A stretch of DNA of 64,000 bases from Prostheceraeus crozeri (Eukaryota > Platyhelminthes > Polycladida > Euryleptidae), in contig CAJQUW010001043.1 of assembly GCA_907163375.1 (NCBI GenBank), positions 852,501 to 916,500 on the forward strand. Direction: 5' to 3'. Below the pieces are notes generated by a model. The model made no database searches, was not told the DNA's origin, and worked only from the letters and a program-made list of their open reading frames with translations. The position numbers and the translations under genes are program-made. Shown here in pieces: positions 39,503 to 51,889 of the stretch. Position 1 is the first letter of the stretch; each line of letters opens with the position of its first letter.

Positions 39503-40718
39503 CATAGTGATGTGCAGAAATATGGATTATATACAGATGCTAACTGCGAAGTCCATACTTGCTACTATTTTTTGTCAAAACAGTAAACATTCAATCCGTT
39601 ATCTTATTGTTAACATATGAGGAAAACATTTTCAATCAAATGTGTACCAAATAATAAACCACCCACAAACAGAAATGGTACATTAAGTCACATTTTCGAA
39701 TTTACGAGCAGAAGAAGCTTGTTCACTCAAACAATCGATGCAATAATAATCGAGTAATTTTCATTTTTTTGCGTTTAACATTGTGATGCTTATTTTTGCA
39801 AGTCGCAACAGAATTCAAAACAATGCTAGACGTAAGCAATTGGGCAAAGTGGATTTATCATTCATTAATTCGCAGACAAAAAACGATATTTGATCGACAG
39901 CTTTGTAATTTCGTGATATTACCTCACAATTTGAAGTCGACGAAACATACTGGCAGGTCTGACAATGAATATTCATCCATAGAAATTGCAATTATGATAG
40001 TAAACTTATGTATTGTATATCATCATTTTTCGGTCCGTCCACCAAAACATTTGACAATTCCACATTTCGGACGAAAGTCTAAAATGTTTTTGACATTTTA
40101 GGTCACAGATAAGATTTAGACTTTTTAGGTTTCATGTCCTGTGTGAGGTATGCAACAGGCTGGAGTGCATGTCATCTCTCTCATTTAAATATATATCTAT
40201 TAACGTAGTCACTCCATGATAGGTATTGACTTAACGCGCGCATTTGACACCAGTGCATTGGGAAGAGCATTACATTCCAGTTGTGTTAACAGACATGGAC
40301 TAAGTGATAATAATGAGCAAAACTGCAGTCATCTACATGCGTTTATTATTTTCTATTTCCGATTTCACATTCGAACGCCGGTTCTGAACAATGATGGAGA
40401 CTGATTCTCTTCTTGAAGTGATGATGCTTGAGTGATATCACGGATATTCAAAATTCTACTACTTCTAGAATCCATGTTGAAGTAGAACTGCAGGTCTTTC
40501 CTCGGCAATTCATCATTTATGGTTGTGATTGATTTCAACTCTTACCTCTGCTGGTCTGTGCCATCGACCAACGAGTCGCTTAACAACTTACATGCATATA
40601 GCTCAAATGCAAGGAAGAGGTGCGATATGAAAACAGCCGAACTATCCCTAGATAATCTCTTAAACTAGATATGTTCGACAGAATTGGAAAATTCAAATGA
40701 AGACGCAGGGATCACATA
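39503..40718. other. Non-coding stretch, nothing identified
   Basis: Short frames only; no repeats or motifs were recognised. Confidence 0.4.
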
Positions 40719-42033
40719 CAGGGTGATCGCGATCTTCCCGCCGATTCTTCTCACAGTTTAATCAAACGTATAGATGAAGTGTGTGATTCATAGATATCTA
40801 CGTTTCAAATTTCAAATCTTATCAAATGTTATCAAATTCATTTACTTCTGAGACGCGCACGATGGAATATCGCAATCTAAACAACACTGAAATCGCATCA
40901 ATTGTATCGTTCTCAGTTACTTTCAATTGTGAAGAAGCCAGGCGAATGTTTTTTGAGAAATTTGGAAAAGAGCCACCACCAGCACGCACCCTTCGTGATT
41001 GGAAAGCAAGATTCTTGGACACTCTGACCATCTTACCTCGGAAGCCTGTTGGTGATCATCAACAGAGAAGATTATCGACAGAAAAGAAAGATGTCCTTGC
41101 CGCATTTGGCGACGGCCCATTCCTATCACAGCGCAAGGTGGCCCAAGAAGTTAGTGTTGCGCAATCCTCTGTCAACAAGATTTTAAAGGAAGAGGGGGTT
41201 TGAAGCCATGGAAGATGGTATCTGTTCAGGAATCGCTTCCAGGCGATCCAGGGAAACGGTTGAATTTTTGCAGGATTGTCCTAACAGAGTTATAAGTGAA
41301 GAACATCTGCTTTAGCGACGAAGCAACTTTCCACCTAAATGGATGCGTCAACAAACACAACCGTTTCGTGTACACCATGGATAATCCGAAGATAATTGCT
41401 GAAGACAAGACGCTGCGCTCACCTGGTATTACGTGCTGGGCTATGGTGTCACCTGACTTTGGGGTTGTGTATAAACTGTTAGAGACGACCATGAACTCAC
41501 AGCATTACAAACGTATTCTTCAAACTCACGTCATCCCACTTCTCAAGCAGCATCGACATAAGAGAAAATTTTATCAACAAGAAGGAGCTCCTCCCCATTT
41601 CGTGATAGTGGTTCGACAGTTAATCGACAATCAACTCAACAACCGATGGATTGGTCGTGGTGGGTCCATCCAGTGGCCTCCAAGAAGTCAAGATCTTTCG
41701 GTTTGTGACTTTTGACTTTGGGGATGAATCCGCAACGAATTGTACAAGCCCCCAAGACCGTCTACAGCCACGACATTGAAGGAAAGGTTGATGGACTTAC
41801 TTGACAACATTCCGAAATCGATGATTCGAAAGGCTTATGAATCATTTACTCGTCGATGATTCTTGTGCGAGGAATCCTATGGAGGACACTTCGAACAGAA
41901 TCTTTGATTTTGTAACATTTGATTGAGTCATTGTTTGTTTTCCCTGTATAGAACATGATTTGAGACACTGAATTTGTTTTAATTCATTCAAATCAAAGCG
42001 GTAAAAAACGGAGGGAAGATCGCGATCACCCTG
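40719..42033 (+). mobile_element. Mariner-type transposon A, TA target site
   Basis: Terminal inverted repeats of 21 bp (CAGGGTGATCGCGATCTTCCC) with diverging extensions, flanked on both sides by TA as in Tc1/mariner insertions. Length 1,315 bp, a normal full size for the superfamily. It encloses a decayed transposase gene. The repeat ends are nearly identical, so the insertion is of moderate age. Confidence 0.93.
40862..41890 (+). pseudogene. Mariner-type transposase A, decayed
   Basis: The ATG at 40862 opens MEYRNLNNTEIASIVSFS, a paired-type helix-turn-helix region with ARTLRDWKARFL and SQRKVAQEVSVAQSSVNKIL. After a frame change near 41203 and a stop near 41293, the catalytic part follows: ICFSDEATFHLNGCVNKHN (first Asp), CWAMVSPDFGVVYKL, then QQEGAPPHFVIVVRQLID and WIGRGG, WPPRSQDLSVCDF. 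The second catalytic Asp of QQDGAPPH is Glu here and SPDL is SQDL. A stop interrupts DFFLWG. The gene is dead. Confidence 0.88.
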
Positions 42034-42261
42034 TACATTAAAAATGTGTAAGGTAAAAAGCTGTAAGCCGGACGACGATTTTATGTCCATAAACATGAAT
42101 GATGCTTTCTCATTCCTGTTTGTATAAGAAGTTTCGAAAATTAATAAGCTAATAAATAATATTGAGAACTTGATGACTTTTTTTCGTCAATGCAATGTTT
42201 TCCACTGCCCATTTCATATAAAGTTGCTTACTCTTGTTGATATGTGATCAAATGAAGACGC

Positions 42262-43410
42262 TCACTGATAAACATTAACATGTTTACAAGTTCTGATTTG
42301 TCGATCTGACAATCGGTCAATTTCAGTAAAATGTAAGATAACATGCTCAACTTGATCACTTTGCACCGCTTTTGAATTTCCCGGTAGCCGGTTTTTGCCT
42401 GATTCCACTTTCGATTTTCTCTTGTCAAAGTGCTCTATTCTCTGCATCTCTCTTGTTGGCCACTGCAAGTCAGTCTTGATGGCATCGCCCCAGCAATGTT
42501 TGGGCCAACCTCTCTTTCGGGATGCATCAATCTTCAACTCAAACACTCTCCTGATGTCTTCTTTTTCTTCTCGGTGGTACACATGCTCAAAGCATTCCAA
42601 TCTTCTCTGTCTCATGAGGTTTTTGATAGGCAACACATTTGCTTCGTTCCTTATATCTTCATTTCTCCGATGTTCCTCAAGGCTGATTCCAAGGCAGTAA
42701 CTGACCATTCTCATTTCACAAGAACTCATCTTGTCGGCCCGATAACCAGTAATTGGACACGCTTCATTTCAGTACAGCAGAACTGGCCGTATTACTGTCT
42801 TGCAGATATCTTTTTGCCGCACAACACTCCAATTAGATCTCGCCACTTGCTCCACGCTTTGCTTATTCTGAGTTCAACCTCCTTCTCGGTGAACAGTGAT
42901 TCCTAAGTACTTGAAACTACTGCTTTGAGGTAGCATCATGACCAGTCGCTTCATACTTTTTAAGTCTTACTACTTCATGCTTTCCTTCTGGAGGCAGGTG
43001 GTCTGTTTTTGTACGCTCAACTTCATGTCGGCTTCCTCCAACTTCTCTCTCCAATTTTCTAGCCTACTTTCGAGATTCTCGTGATTCTCATCGCAAATGA
43101 CTACGTCATCTCCGAACAGCATAACTGAAGGTGTTTCTTCTCGAATTTCCTCAGTGATGACATCCATAATAATTATGAACAGTAATGGACTGAGCGCAGA
43201 GCCCTGGTGTAATCCCACTTTTATTTCTATCTCTTCTGTATTACCGACAGCTGTCATGACATGTGTCGTGCAGTTTTCGTGCATGTCTTTATGGTTGCGA
43301 TGTAGGCTTCTGGTACATTGCGCTTTCTCAGGCTGTGCCAAATTAGTTCCCTGGGGATGGTGTCGTAGGCTTTCTCTAAGTCGATGAAGACCATAATATA
43401 GGTCACTTCT
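42262..43410 (-). mobile_element. RTE-like LINE fragment (reverse transcriptase)
   Basis: On minus the order is [60 protein letters not shown], then the catalytic box MLFGDDVVICDENHENLE (usual form FADD), the thumb, and later MRMVSYCLGISLEEHRRNED, IRNEANVLPIKNLMRQRRLE, and PKHCWGDAIKTDLQ. It covers palm to C-terminus of an RTE-clade ORF, with the 5' part lost. Frame changes lie near 43340, between 42730 and 42960, and the Ala-to-Gly in the active-site box would weaken catalysis. Confidence 0.85.
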
Positions 43411-44288
43411 TATGATGTTCCAAGTCTTATAACCAAATAATGCATGAGATCTGGGACCATCGAAAACAATTTATTGTGCTTCTTTCAAAATCAGATTCCT
43501 CAAATGAAGGCTGTGCTTCTTTTCAGATTCTGTCATGGGCATCATGTGATCTCGTCTAACTTCTTGAATAAAAAAAAATGGAAAATCGCAAGTGTGATTT
43601 GTCACTGAATCATATATCTCTGTGATCGCATCAAAAAATACATGTAGTTAGACATTTGATGGAAGAATTGCATGTTTTAATATCGAAATGTTTCCTTCAA
43701 CTACATCAGTTTAATAAATAATGAACAATTTTCAATTAGTCGACATCTCTTCACCTACTTTCGGGCAAATACACCAGAAGACAGCTGACATGATAGCAGC
43801 ATTTTATTTCCAGTCCCATAATGAGAAAGCCGAAATGTCTCTAAAGTGGAAGGAGTCAATGACCCATCGCCGTAAATCTTTCCACACCATACTCCTCCCA
43901 TCAAAGTTACATATGATTAATCACACGACTCGGCGTTTGACAGTCATTGTTAAGAGCATGATCTTCATCTCTCTATTCAAGAAATCCTCATTTATCAAAT
44001 ATCTGGGACAATGTTGAGAATGGCAGATACGTAAAACAATATCTTGAAAAATATTTTGGAAAGTTTTAAGGTGACGACCTCTTCTGCAGGCTATTGACTG
44101 ATTGAATAAAAATGATTTTGAGAATGATATAATGCAGGTGCAGAACTTACAGACAAAGATAAGTGCAAGTGACGAATTAAAATATTTCAGAAGATCAAAA
44201 TGAAGGCAGCAGGATGTCTGTCATCTGCTCTCATGCTTGTGTTCATGTGGAGCTGTTGTGAATAACAGGAGCATATTTGATCAATTAT
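43411..44288. other. Non-coding stretch, nothing identified
   Basis: A 98-codon frame at 43721-44017 shows no family motif. No repeats were noticed. Confidence 0.4.
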
Positions 44289-44466
44289 CTCCGTGCACAG
44301 TGGTTAAGTGCTTGGCCTTGCGATCTTTGGGTCCAGAGGTCGAGCCCATAGAGTGTCATTGGAAGTCGTCAGGAAGGGCATCCAGACTTAAAGATCACAA
44401 CGCTCCAAATGAAAGCCTTAAAACACCGTCAAAGATCACAGTAAAGGGGGAGTAGTGACGTTAAAC
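44289..44466 (+). repeat. tRNA-derived SINE copy
   Basis: Box A (GTGCACAGTGGTTAAGTGCT) and box B (CCAGAGGTCGAGCCC), then CATTGGAAGTCGTCAGGAAG and the 3' GGGGGAGTAGTGACGTTAAA. The 3' body is shortened relative to other copies. Confidence 0.85.
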
Positions 44467-45405
44467 CATCATACACACATTTGATCAATTACTAGTTTAT
44501 GCCTTCAGTTGAAGCGTCAACCATTCAACCAATGCTTGACGCAGTGACGCATGCATGCATCCCTGCCAATATCGACACTCGAAAACGAAGCTGATGAGAC
44601 AAATGGTGCGAGGCGGTCGGTGGACGGCAATGCTGAATGTTGACATGACAAAGTTAGTCTGATGACGTAGAGCTCCTGAGCGCACAGATCAGGTGCGATC
44701 GCTCGCAGGGAAACAATTCCCAAACTAAGAAGGCGTCATGCTGGTCATATTTCATCTATAATCTTTTATCTGGACCAGCACTCGCAGCGCCAATTGAGAA
44801 AAAGTATGACAGTAATGATGAAAAAAATTGACAAAAGTGTGAAACATTTTTAAAACCAGTATAATGTCGAAATATCTTTAAGTTTATCAAATTTTAGCTT
44901 TTTGGACGATGATGAGAATGCTATTTACAAGAGATCTAGAAATCCCATACACTTCGGGATTCCTCTGTGTGGAAAACATACATGCATACAAATAGGCTCA
45001 CAGTGAATATATTTACTACTCTGCAAAACTGCAGCAAATATTACGACATAAATCTTTCGGAGGCTCACATAAGAAGACCGAATACTTTCTAGCTACCATA
45101 GACAACGACTGTGATCTCCATTTCCAAATGCTCGGTTGTGGAATTTCCACAGTTGTGGTTATGTGTGTTACATGGTTCCTCTTGATTGTATGAGAATATT
45201 ATTCATAATGGCAATGTTGTTTCTTCCATGTTTATAACTTCAACGAAGCCAGGATTTTCTGGTAAATAGGCTGGTATTTCGATTTGACTGTTGTTGAGAG
45301 CATATAGGAATCGGTCACTTGTTCTTACTATGTCAACAAATTGCGCAACGGGTACGCATTTTCTTTGAAGATTTCAAAGCGATTATCTTAATAGAAATCA
45401 CTTAC
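44467..45405. other. Intron-like stretch downstream of the PGK exon
   Basis: Lies after the 5' splice site of the PGK exon on minus, so it is probably intron. The next PGK exon was not found within the window in this direction. Confidence 0.4.
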
Positions 45406-45583
45406 CAATGATAGTTGTCGCTCCAGCAGCAGTCGCAGCTACTACCGCATCCATGGCCTGCTTAGTACCAGTTGCAAAATGTTCCCATTCAAAAACACCC
45501 ATTGGGCCATTCCATACGATCGTCTTTGCACGTTGGATTGCAGCGCAAAATTCTTTCATACTTTCCGGCCCACAGTCGAGTCC
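45406..45583 (-). CDS. PGK1: Phosphoglycerate kinase, internal exon
   Basis: A 178-base exon on minus that translates to [20 protein letters not shown], then [20 protein letters not shown], ending [11 protein letters not shown]. These match phosphoglycerate kinase near its C-terminal domain, including WNGP-x-GVFE around the nucleotide-binding site. The enzyme makes ATP from 1,3-bisphosphoglycerate in glycolysis. A pyrimidine-rich tract and TTCGCAG precede the exon and GTAAGT follows it, and exon phase (0 at start, 1 at end) agrees with the vertebrate exon of the same span. It reads without stops, so it is likely part of a working gene whose other exons lie outside the window or in long introns. 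Confidence 0.93.
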
Positions 45584-46928
45584 CTGCGAAGAGAAAGGAA
45601 TTTTTTAATTTGGGGAAAGTTGTGGTAATATGGGAAGTCTTAGGAGATCCCTTCACAGTGCAAATATGCACAAGGGTCCACATGTTTTAAATTTTACATT
45701 GCACAGCTTCCTGTGATAGGTCACCAGCTGCTATACACGTACATGTACACGTGATTCTTTCGATTGGATTCAACTCCCCAAGTGTCTACAATCAGAAATA
45801 CAATTGCATGCAACCTACTGCAGCTGTAAAAATTGCGAGTGCGAGAGGTCTTCAGTTGCTCTAACTCGCGCTAATCGTCGCACCATAGATATAAATTCAA
45901 TATTCAAAATCACCATTCCTGACAGATCTTTGAAGTTTTTGATATTTTGCCAAACTTCGACTATAAGTCACCTTCCTCGTGAGTACAAAAGGAGATTGAT
46001 AAGGTCGGTGTATATACCGCATCAATTCTACTACTCCAATGGACGCATCTGTGAAATAATATTCTACACTTCTAAGTAACCTAAAATGCGATTATAGTGA
46101 AGGATGACCGACTATCAGATATCCAAAGAATCCAAGTGAATAGGAAAATTCGCATAAATGACTGCTTAGTATTCATATTTCCAATTACTGAACATTTTAG
46201 TTATAGTTCTTACATAACATTTCAAATTCAAATACTCTATTCGATGCACTGTGATTCATCAGATAATCATGATGCGATTCGCTGACTCTCATTTATGAAA
46301 TCCTGCTGTGCTCATTTTGAAATTTGAGACGCTCCGTTGAAAGTAATCCCATACAATGTTTGCAGAAAGTGAAAAAATCATGATTCGAAAAGGTACTTTT
46401 CAAAGTAGGCAATAAATTGGACACTCCAGTGTGGCAAATCCAACGATTATTGGTGAAAATTTTGAAAATAAGCTACAAGTAAAAGCAGAAAAGACGTAAG
46501 TCGGGTGACTTCGTTTACGAGTCTTTTTTCGTCTTGCGACAGTGGGGGTGCACCACATCCCCGTATGGATAGGGTCAATCTTAGAACTTGCGAATGATTC
46601 CGCCCCTTTGAGACTGACATTAAATCTCTTATCTGATTATCACTTTCTCCTTCGATTACTTCGTTGACTATTTTTCTTTTCCGATCAACGTTTGTGATTA
46701 TATGATGCTTACAATACTCAGTCAGAAGAAAATTTTAAACAATTTTCAAAGGTTTCAAGTAACTGAAATATTCCAACATGTCTACCATCTTGCGCTAATT
46801 TTCAGCATTACCTTTGCAGCTTCCTGAATTGACTGCATGCTGAAACATTTGTAGTCGGGTGCTTATTCAACAAATTTTCCGACTATCGATTTAAATTCGA
46901 TTAGTAAATATTATATCCATATATTATA
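45584..46928. other. Intron-like stretch upstream of the PGK exon
   Basis: Starts with the 3' splice site and polypyrimidine tract of the exon on minus. Nothing else is identified before mariner B begins. Confidence 0.4.
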
Positions 46929-48358
46929 CAAGGTGGCCATAAAGTCGCGCACCAAAGTTTATGTGACCTACGTCCGAACTTTAAGCTTCAATCATGCTAT
47001 TATAGAAATTCCTAGTTTCGTCGTGCGCATGTGGAGTATACTTCGTTCTCTTAACTTCATGAATGAACATTATTTGGTGTAGATGATCGCGCGACTGCCA
47101 AAATGAGTATTACTTTGAAAAAAAGAGAAGCAGTCAAGATAAATGGAAGCTGCATTGGCTTCTTAATCACAACCAGCGAGCATGTCCTTGTCAATTGAAC
47201 AGAGTTGAAATTATCTTACTTTGTGGGCGAGAGGGTGCGACAAGCTGGTCTGTTGCTGAAACGCTCAATTCAAAGCATGAAGGAATGAATGTTAGTCACA
47301 CGGCAGTGGGTCGTTTACTTGCGAAGTTCAAAGAAACTGACGTTCACGACAAAGAGCTAAGTGGACGTCCAAGAGTATCTGATGCGACACGAACACCCAT
47401 TCTCGATAAAATTGATCAAAGTCCAAAAAAAATCCCTGCCTAGATCATCTCACGAAATCAACGTTACACGCTCACGATGCAGAAGATACTCAAAGAATAA
47501 CTTTTTCATCCATAAAAACTTCAGATTCTCCAAAAATTGTACGAAGACTATCCTGACCGATATATGGAAATGTCGACATGGTTTAAAAAACCCATTGGAT
47601 GAAGATCCTGACATGGTGCATCGGAAAGTGCTCTTTAGTGATGAAGCCAACTTTTATCTCAATGGTGAAGTGAATAAAGAAAATTGCCGATATTATGCGA
47701 GGGAGAATCCCCACTGGATGCAACCCACAAAAGAACAGTGGTGCGAAACTAATGGTCTGGTGCGGTCTGTGGAAAGACCATGTTTTATGGCCTTCTTTTT
47801 GACTCCACGCTCGACGGCAACAAGTACCTCACAATGTTGCAAGAAGAACTTATCCCTTACTTAAACTCAATTGGAGAAGGACGACCTGAGTGGTTCATGC
47901 AGGATATGAACGCCTCCGCACTATGCCTTGATAGTGTGCGGCTGGCTGGATTAAAAACTTCGTTCATTGGATTGATCGAAGAGGAACAGTCGAATGGGCT
48001 GCTCGATTCCCCGACATGAATCCTATGGATAACTTCTTTTGGGGATACGCTGAACACTTAGTATATTCCGTGCGCATGAATGACCTGGATCCTTTGCGAA
48101 CTCGAATTCGTGATGCTTGTCAGGAAATTGTCGCTGATTCAGATTTCCTGAATCGATTGTTCCATAACTTTCACCATCGACTCAATTTATGTGTGGCTGC
48201 TGGTGGGCAGCATTTTGAACATTTGTGAATACCTAGAAACAGTGTGTAATTTTCTTAATTTTATTGGTTAAAATTATGCATTTTTCTCCTTTAAAAGTCA
48301 TTTAAATCGATCTACAAGATTATTTAAAATCTTGGTGCGCAACTTTATGGCCACCGTG
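46929..48358 (+). mobile_element. Mariner-type transposon B, TA target site
   Basis: Terminal inverted repeats of about 25 bp (CAAGGTGGCCATAAAG on the left, CTTTATGGCCACCGTG on the right, continuing into GCGCACCAA), with TA on both sides. Length 1,430 bp. It belongs to a different subfamily from transposon A but to the same wider group by its transposase. Confidence 0.92.
47195..48228 (+). pseudogene. Mariner-type transposase B, decayed
   Basis: Begins with a helix-turn-helix (REGATSWSVAETLNSKHEG, then VSHTAVGRLLAKFKE) and a GRPRVSDATR linker. In the next frame come VLFSDEANFYLNGEVNKENC and RYYARENPHW (first Asp region), later WFMQDMNASALC with the second Asp, then a stretch ending in MNPMDNFFWGYAEHLVY and GGQHFEHL. 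At least four frame changes or stops break the gene. The WIGRRG and WPPRSPD phrases of the family are lost in a rearranged section. Non-functional. Confidence 0.88.
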
Positions 48359-48378
48359 TATTTTAATAATTATGTATC

Positions 48379-48540
48379 CATGGCAGGCAAAACATGGATG
48401 CGACATCGTGTAGAGGCCTTCATCCAGCAGTGGACTGAAGGCGTCTGAAGAAGAAGAGTATAATATATATATATATTATACTATATACTAATTTACTATA
48501 ATAATATACTATACTAATATATTAAGGAAATATATTATAT
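48379..48540 (+). repeat. LINE 3' tail with AT-rich microsatellite
   Basis: TGGATGCGACATCGTGTAGA, GGCCTTCATCCAGCAGTGGA and CTGAAGGCG are the 3'-end phrases of a widespread RTE-like LINE group (compare GAGGCC...CCAGCAGTGGAC). It is followed by GAAGAAGAAG and then by an AT-rich run of about 80 bases built from TATATA and TAATATACTA. This suggests a very short 5'-truncated LINE insertion whose tail has expanded. Confidence 0.6.
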
Positions 48541-48844
48541 TTCCTAAAACTGTTTCACCTCAAGTCATGCGTCACTTCAAACAAATGCAAAATCAGAGTT
48601 TCAATCAAATTTACAGACAGTGAGAAAATGTAAGTTCCCATTCCCGGTCTGCGCATGAGTCAATAATCTTTGTTAACAATCCAAAATCCTCTCTTTTGAT
48701 GTTTTCAACGTGGAGTCAATTGCGCGTTGAGCATTCTCAATGACAATAAACGCGTCGCAGGACTGGAACGCATATTTATCACATTTTGACAATCGAGGTT
48801 GTAACCCTGCAACATAATCCCACCCTGATATGCACATGAAAGTA
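48541..48844. other. Non-coding stretch, nothing identified
   Basis: No gene or repeat can be supported. Confidence 0.4.
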
Positions 48845-49140
48845 TAGAAATATGTCCTCAGACTTGAACAATTTAAGTACGAAAATTCCTTGGTAGCCGT
48901 AGACACTGCTTTCGCCCTTTCGTCAGCAGGGCCCGGAATGGCCCAAGTTTAAAACATCTAGAATGGCTGAACAAGCTGAAATGCAACACAACAGGCCACT
49001 CTGCGTTTACATTTCCTGGCTTTGCCGTGCGGCATTCTAGATATTTAAGGCTAGTTTGGGCAACTCCGAGCTACACTGACGAGCCCATTTAGGGCGAAAC
49101 GCAGTGTGCAAATTTTTCAAGTCAGAGGACATATTTCTCT
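48845..49140. repeat. Long imperfect inverted repeat (foldback)
   Basis: Left arm from AGAAATATGTCCTCAGACTT through TTTCGCCC and CATCTAGAATGGC to about 48999; right arm continues back as the reverse complement to AAGTCAGAGGACATATTTCT at 49140. The arms are about 140-150 bases and meet almost without a spacer, with several mismatches and gaps. A transcript through it would form a long hairpin. Confidence 0.65.
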
Positions 49141-51889
49141 TCTGCGCCCAGGTGAGCTGGTATTCTGCAATCTCTATGATTACATAATAGCAGTTGTCTA
49201 AGCATACCATCATTGTTTTCACGAGATTATTAATTAATATTTAGCTCTTTGATCGCTGCGGTGAAGTCTTCTGCTTAGCTTTACTTGTGGAGATTTTTAT
49301 GAATAACTTCAGATTTCCGGAAGATTTTACAGTAACGAGATCTTGTCAAATCAAGTACGTCCCTTTCTTCAATTGATGAGAAATTTTGACTTCGAAGCTG
49401 ATTAACTACTTTTCTCATCAGATAATATTATCAAGTAAATCATTTTCATTCATCTTTGATTTTCTCATATTACAATGTGCAATAGAACACCAAGTTCAAT
49501 AACACAATGTAGTTGCAAATTTCATTATTTCGTTATTCCATTTTTAATGTCGTGTAGGTCAACTTTCATTTTCTAATCATCCTATTTTAATGATAAGCGA
49601 TAGGTGACAAAGTAAGAAGACACTAATTGTTGTGCGCGGACACTGAACACATCATTACAGTACAATAATTAGCAGTGTCACTGATCTTAATAGTCAAATT
49701 TCTTTATTAAACAACCCGGTAAATTAGAATAATTGCAATCATTGCTGACAGAAACAATGAGCTCACAGACAGTATGAAGAAATCCCTCATTGATGAAGTC
49801 CACTCACTTAGTGACATGACCGCTCTAGCATAAATGTTGTGTCTCAGAAATGCCCATGAGATGTTGTCAACTTCATCAAAGAAATTGATCATTCTATGCT
49901 CAATCACTTATCTTAAGAATTCAGTTTGAGACGGGAAAATTTGACGGCAATTTTCTGTAAAGTCAGCTAACATGATCTGACAGCAGCTAAATTAATCACG
50001 AGATCTCTTCTCCAGGTTGCACCGAAGAACATAGTTTTAATGCCTGGATTGCTCATATTGAAGATCCCATTTCAGTGAAAAGAAATTGTGATAAATTCTC
50101 ATCAAAAACGTTTCATATTTGTCGATTGATTCATCAAAGGCTTGACAGTGAAGTCGAGGCAACAGATCAAGCTATAATTGCCTATGTATTATTCAATAAT
50201 ACTTAATTTACTATGAAAATTTGAAAAACTAAAAAAAGAAATTCCTCTCTTGTTAGTTCATAGTGTCCACCAGCTTATTAGCTAAAAGTTCTTTGCTCTT
50301 TTGAATATTATGGACGAAAAATTCTTAAGCTTGGCTTAAAGATTATTTTAGATTATAAAGCGAAATTAGTCTCTACACTGGACCTTGTGAAAATTAAACC
50401 AGTCGGCCATGAGAAGGCGGTGAACTGATAAGATCCACAAATTGCATGATGATCATCTCCACTTTGCAACTTAAAATAATTTTCAAACATTTTCAAAATA
50501 CTAAAAAAAAGTGATTAAAACTGCTTAGGTGTTTCCCCTTTGACTTTTTTTCAAGCAATAAATGATCTGTCGACACATGAATTGTATATTGAGTATGATT
50601 TTCGTTTGTGCGAAATTTATAAAACAGACGTAAAACAACTGAATTTAATGAAAAGAAATTGAGTACTTTTGCATTTTAAAAAACATTCATAAAACATGGA
50701 TTTGACCATACATGTTATTCGCATATTTTGCTCATTTTATTACATTAATTCATTTATCATTTCCTCGCGATTCGCACTTCGTGAGATGATCGCATTTTCA
50801 TAATGAGGTCTCAGGAAATACAGATCTAATTACGGCACGAAATTCATATATGTGATGTTAACACGCAACCATATAATTTTCTCATAAAATAATAATTTCC
50901 GTTTTCAATGGCAATATGAAGCAACGAAGTTGCATGAAGAACGGATAGGTCATGATTTTCAATCAATGTGCAAAATGCAACGACAATCTATTCAATACAA
51001 TTTCCCCATATCACGTTTTATCTGACAACCATTCTTGGCGATAGAGACTAATGAGTTTTGATTAAGAGCTGACAGAAAATTCTACCAAGTATCCACAGAT
51101 CAGATAAAACACTTTAAATTTTGTTGTTACACCAATGTGATCTTTTTATCATTTTCTTCAAATAATTGAAGTTGAAGACAAATTGAATAATTGACAGCTC
51201 ATAAACTTCGCACGTAATCAGCGGACCGTGTACGCATTTATGACACACAGACACACAGACGCATACAGAAATAGTCATTATCATGTATGCATTTCAAACC
51301 CGCTAAAATACCTTTATTTCAAATTACTTCAAACAAATGTCTTTCTTTGAATCGTCATGGAGTACTAATTATTGAGTAAGTGTTGAATTCCAGTTACGTA
51401 TAGTTTCACTAAAGAAGAATTGTGAATGGTTAAGTTTAAACGAAACATATTTTCCTACTTAAAACTATATGCATTTCATACTTGTAAATGGAATTCAAAT
51501 CTATTGCACAATCTGGTGCACACGATTTCAAATTTAGCAGAAAATTCGGCAAAAAATCTGACCGGATTTATTCTATTACATGGAGGTAATTTATGGGGCA
51601 CCATTATCTATTAGTACCTACAAACTTCATCCTAACATTTACAGCAATACACAGCGGAAGACTGGTTATACGGTTGTATATTGGTTAGATAAAACTAATC
51701 TTCATAGTATAACCACAATTCGATATTCCTACCAAAAGACTTCTATGGACAAGCAATGACCGTGAAGTCTTCGCTGCATGCATAGCATGGACTGTTATTC
51801 TTAATGTCCATGATAGACAGGTAGACTATGGTCGTAGGACAATTAATTGAATGAAAATTAGCAATATCTCATTCCATAACTTTCAACTA
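49141..51889. other. Non-coding stretch, nothing identified
   Basis: AT-rich, short frames only. A small run of ACACAGACACACAGACGC occurs near 51246. Nothing else can be supported. Confidence 0.4.
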
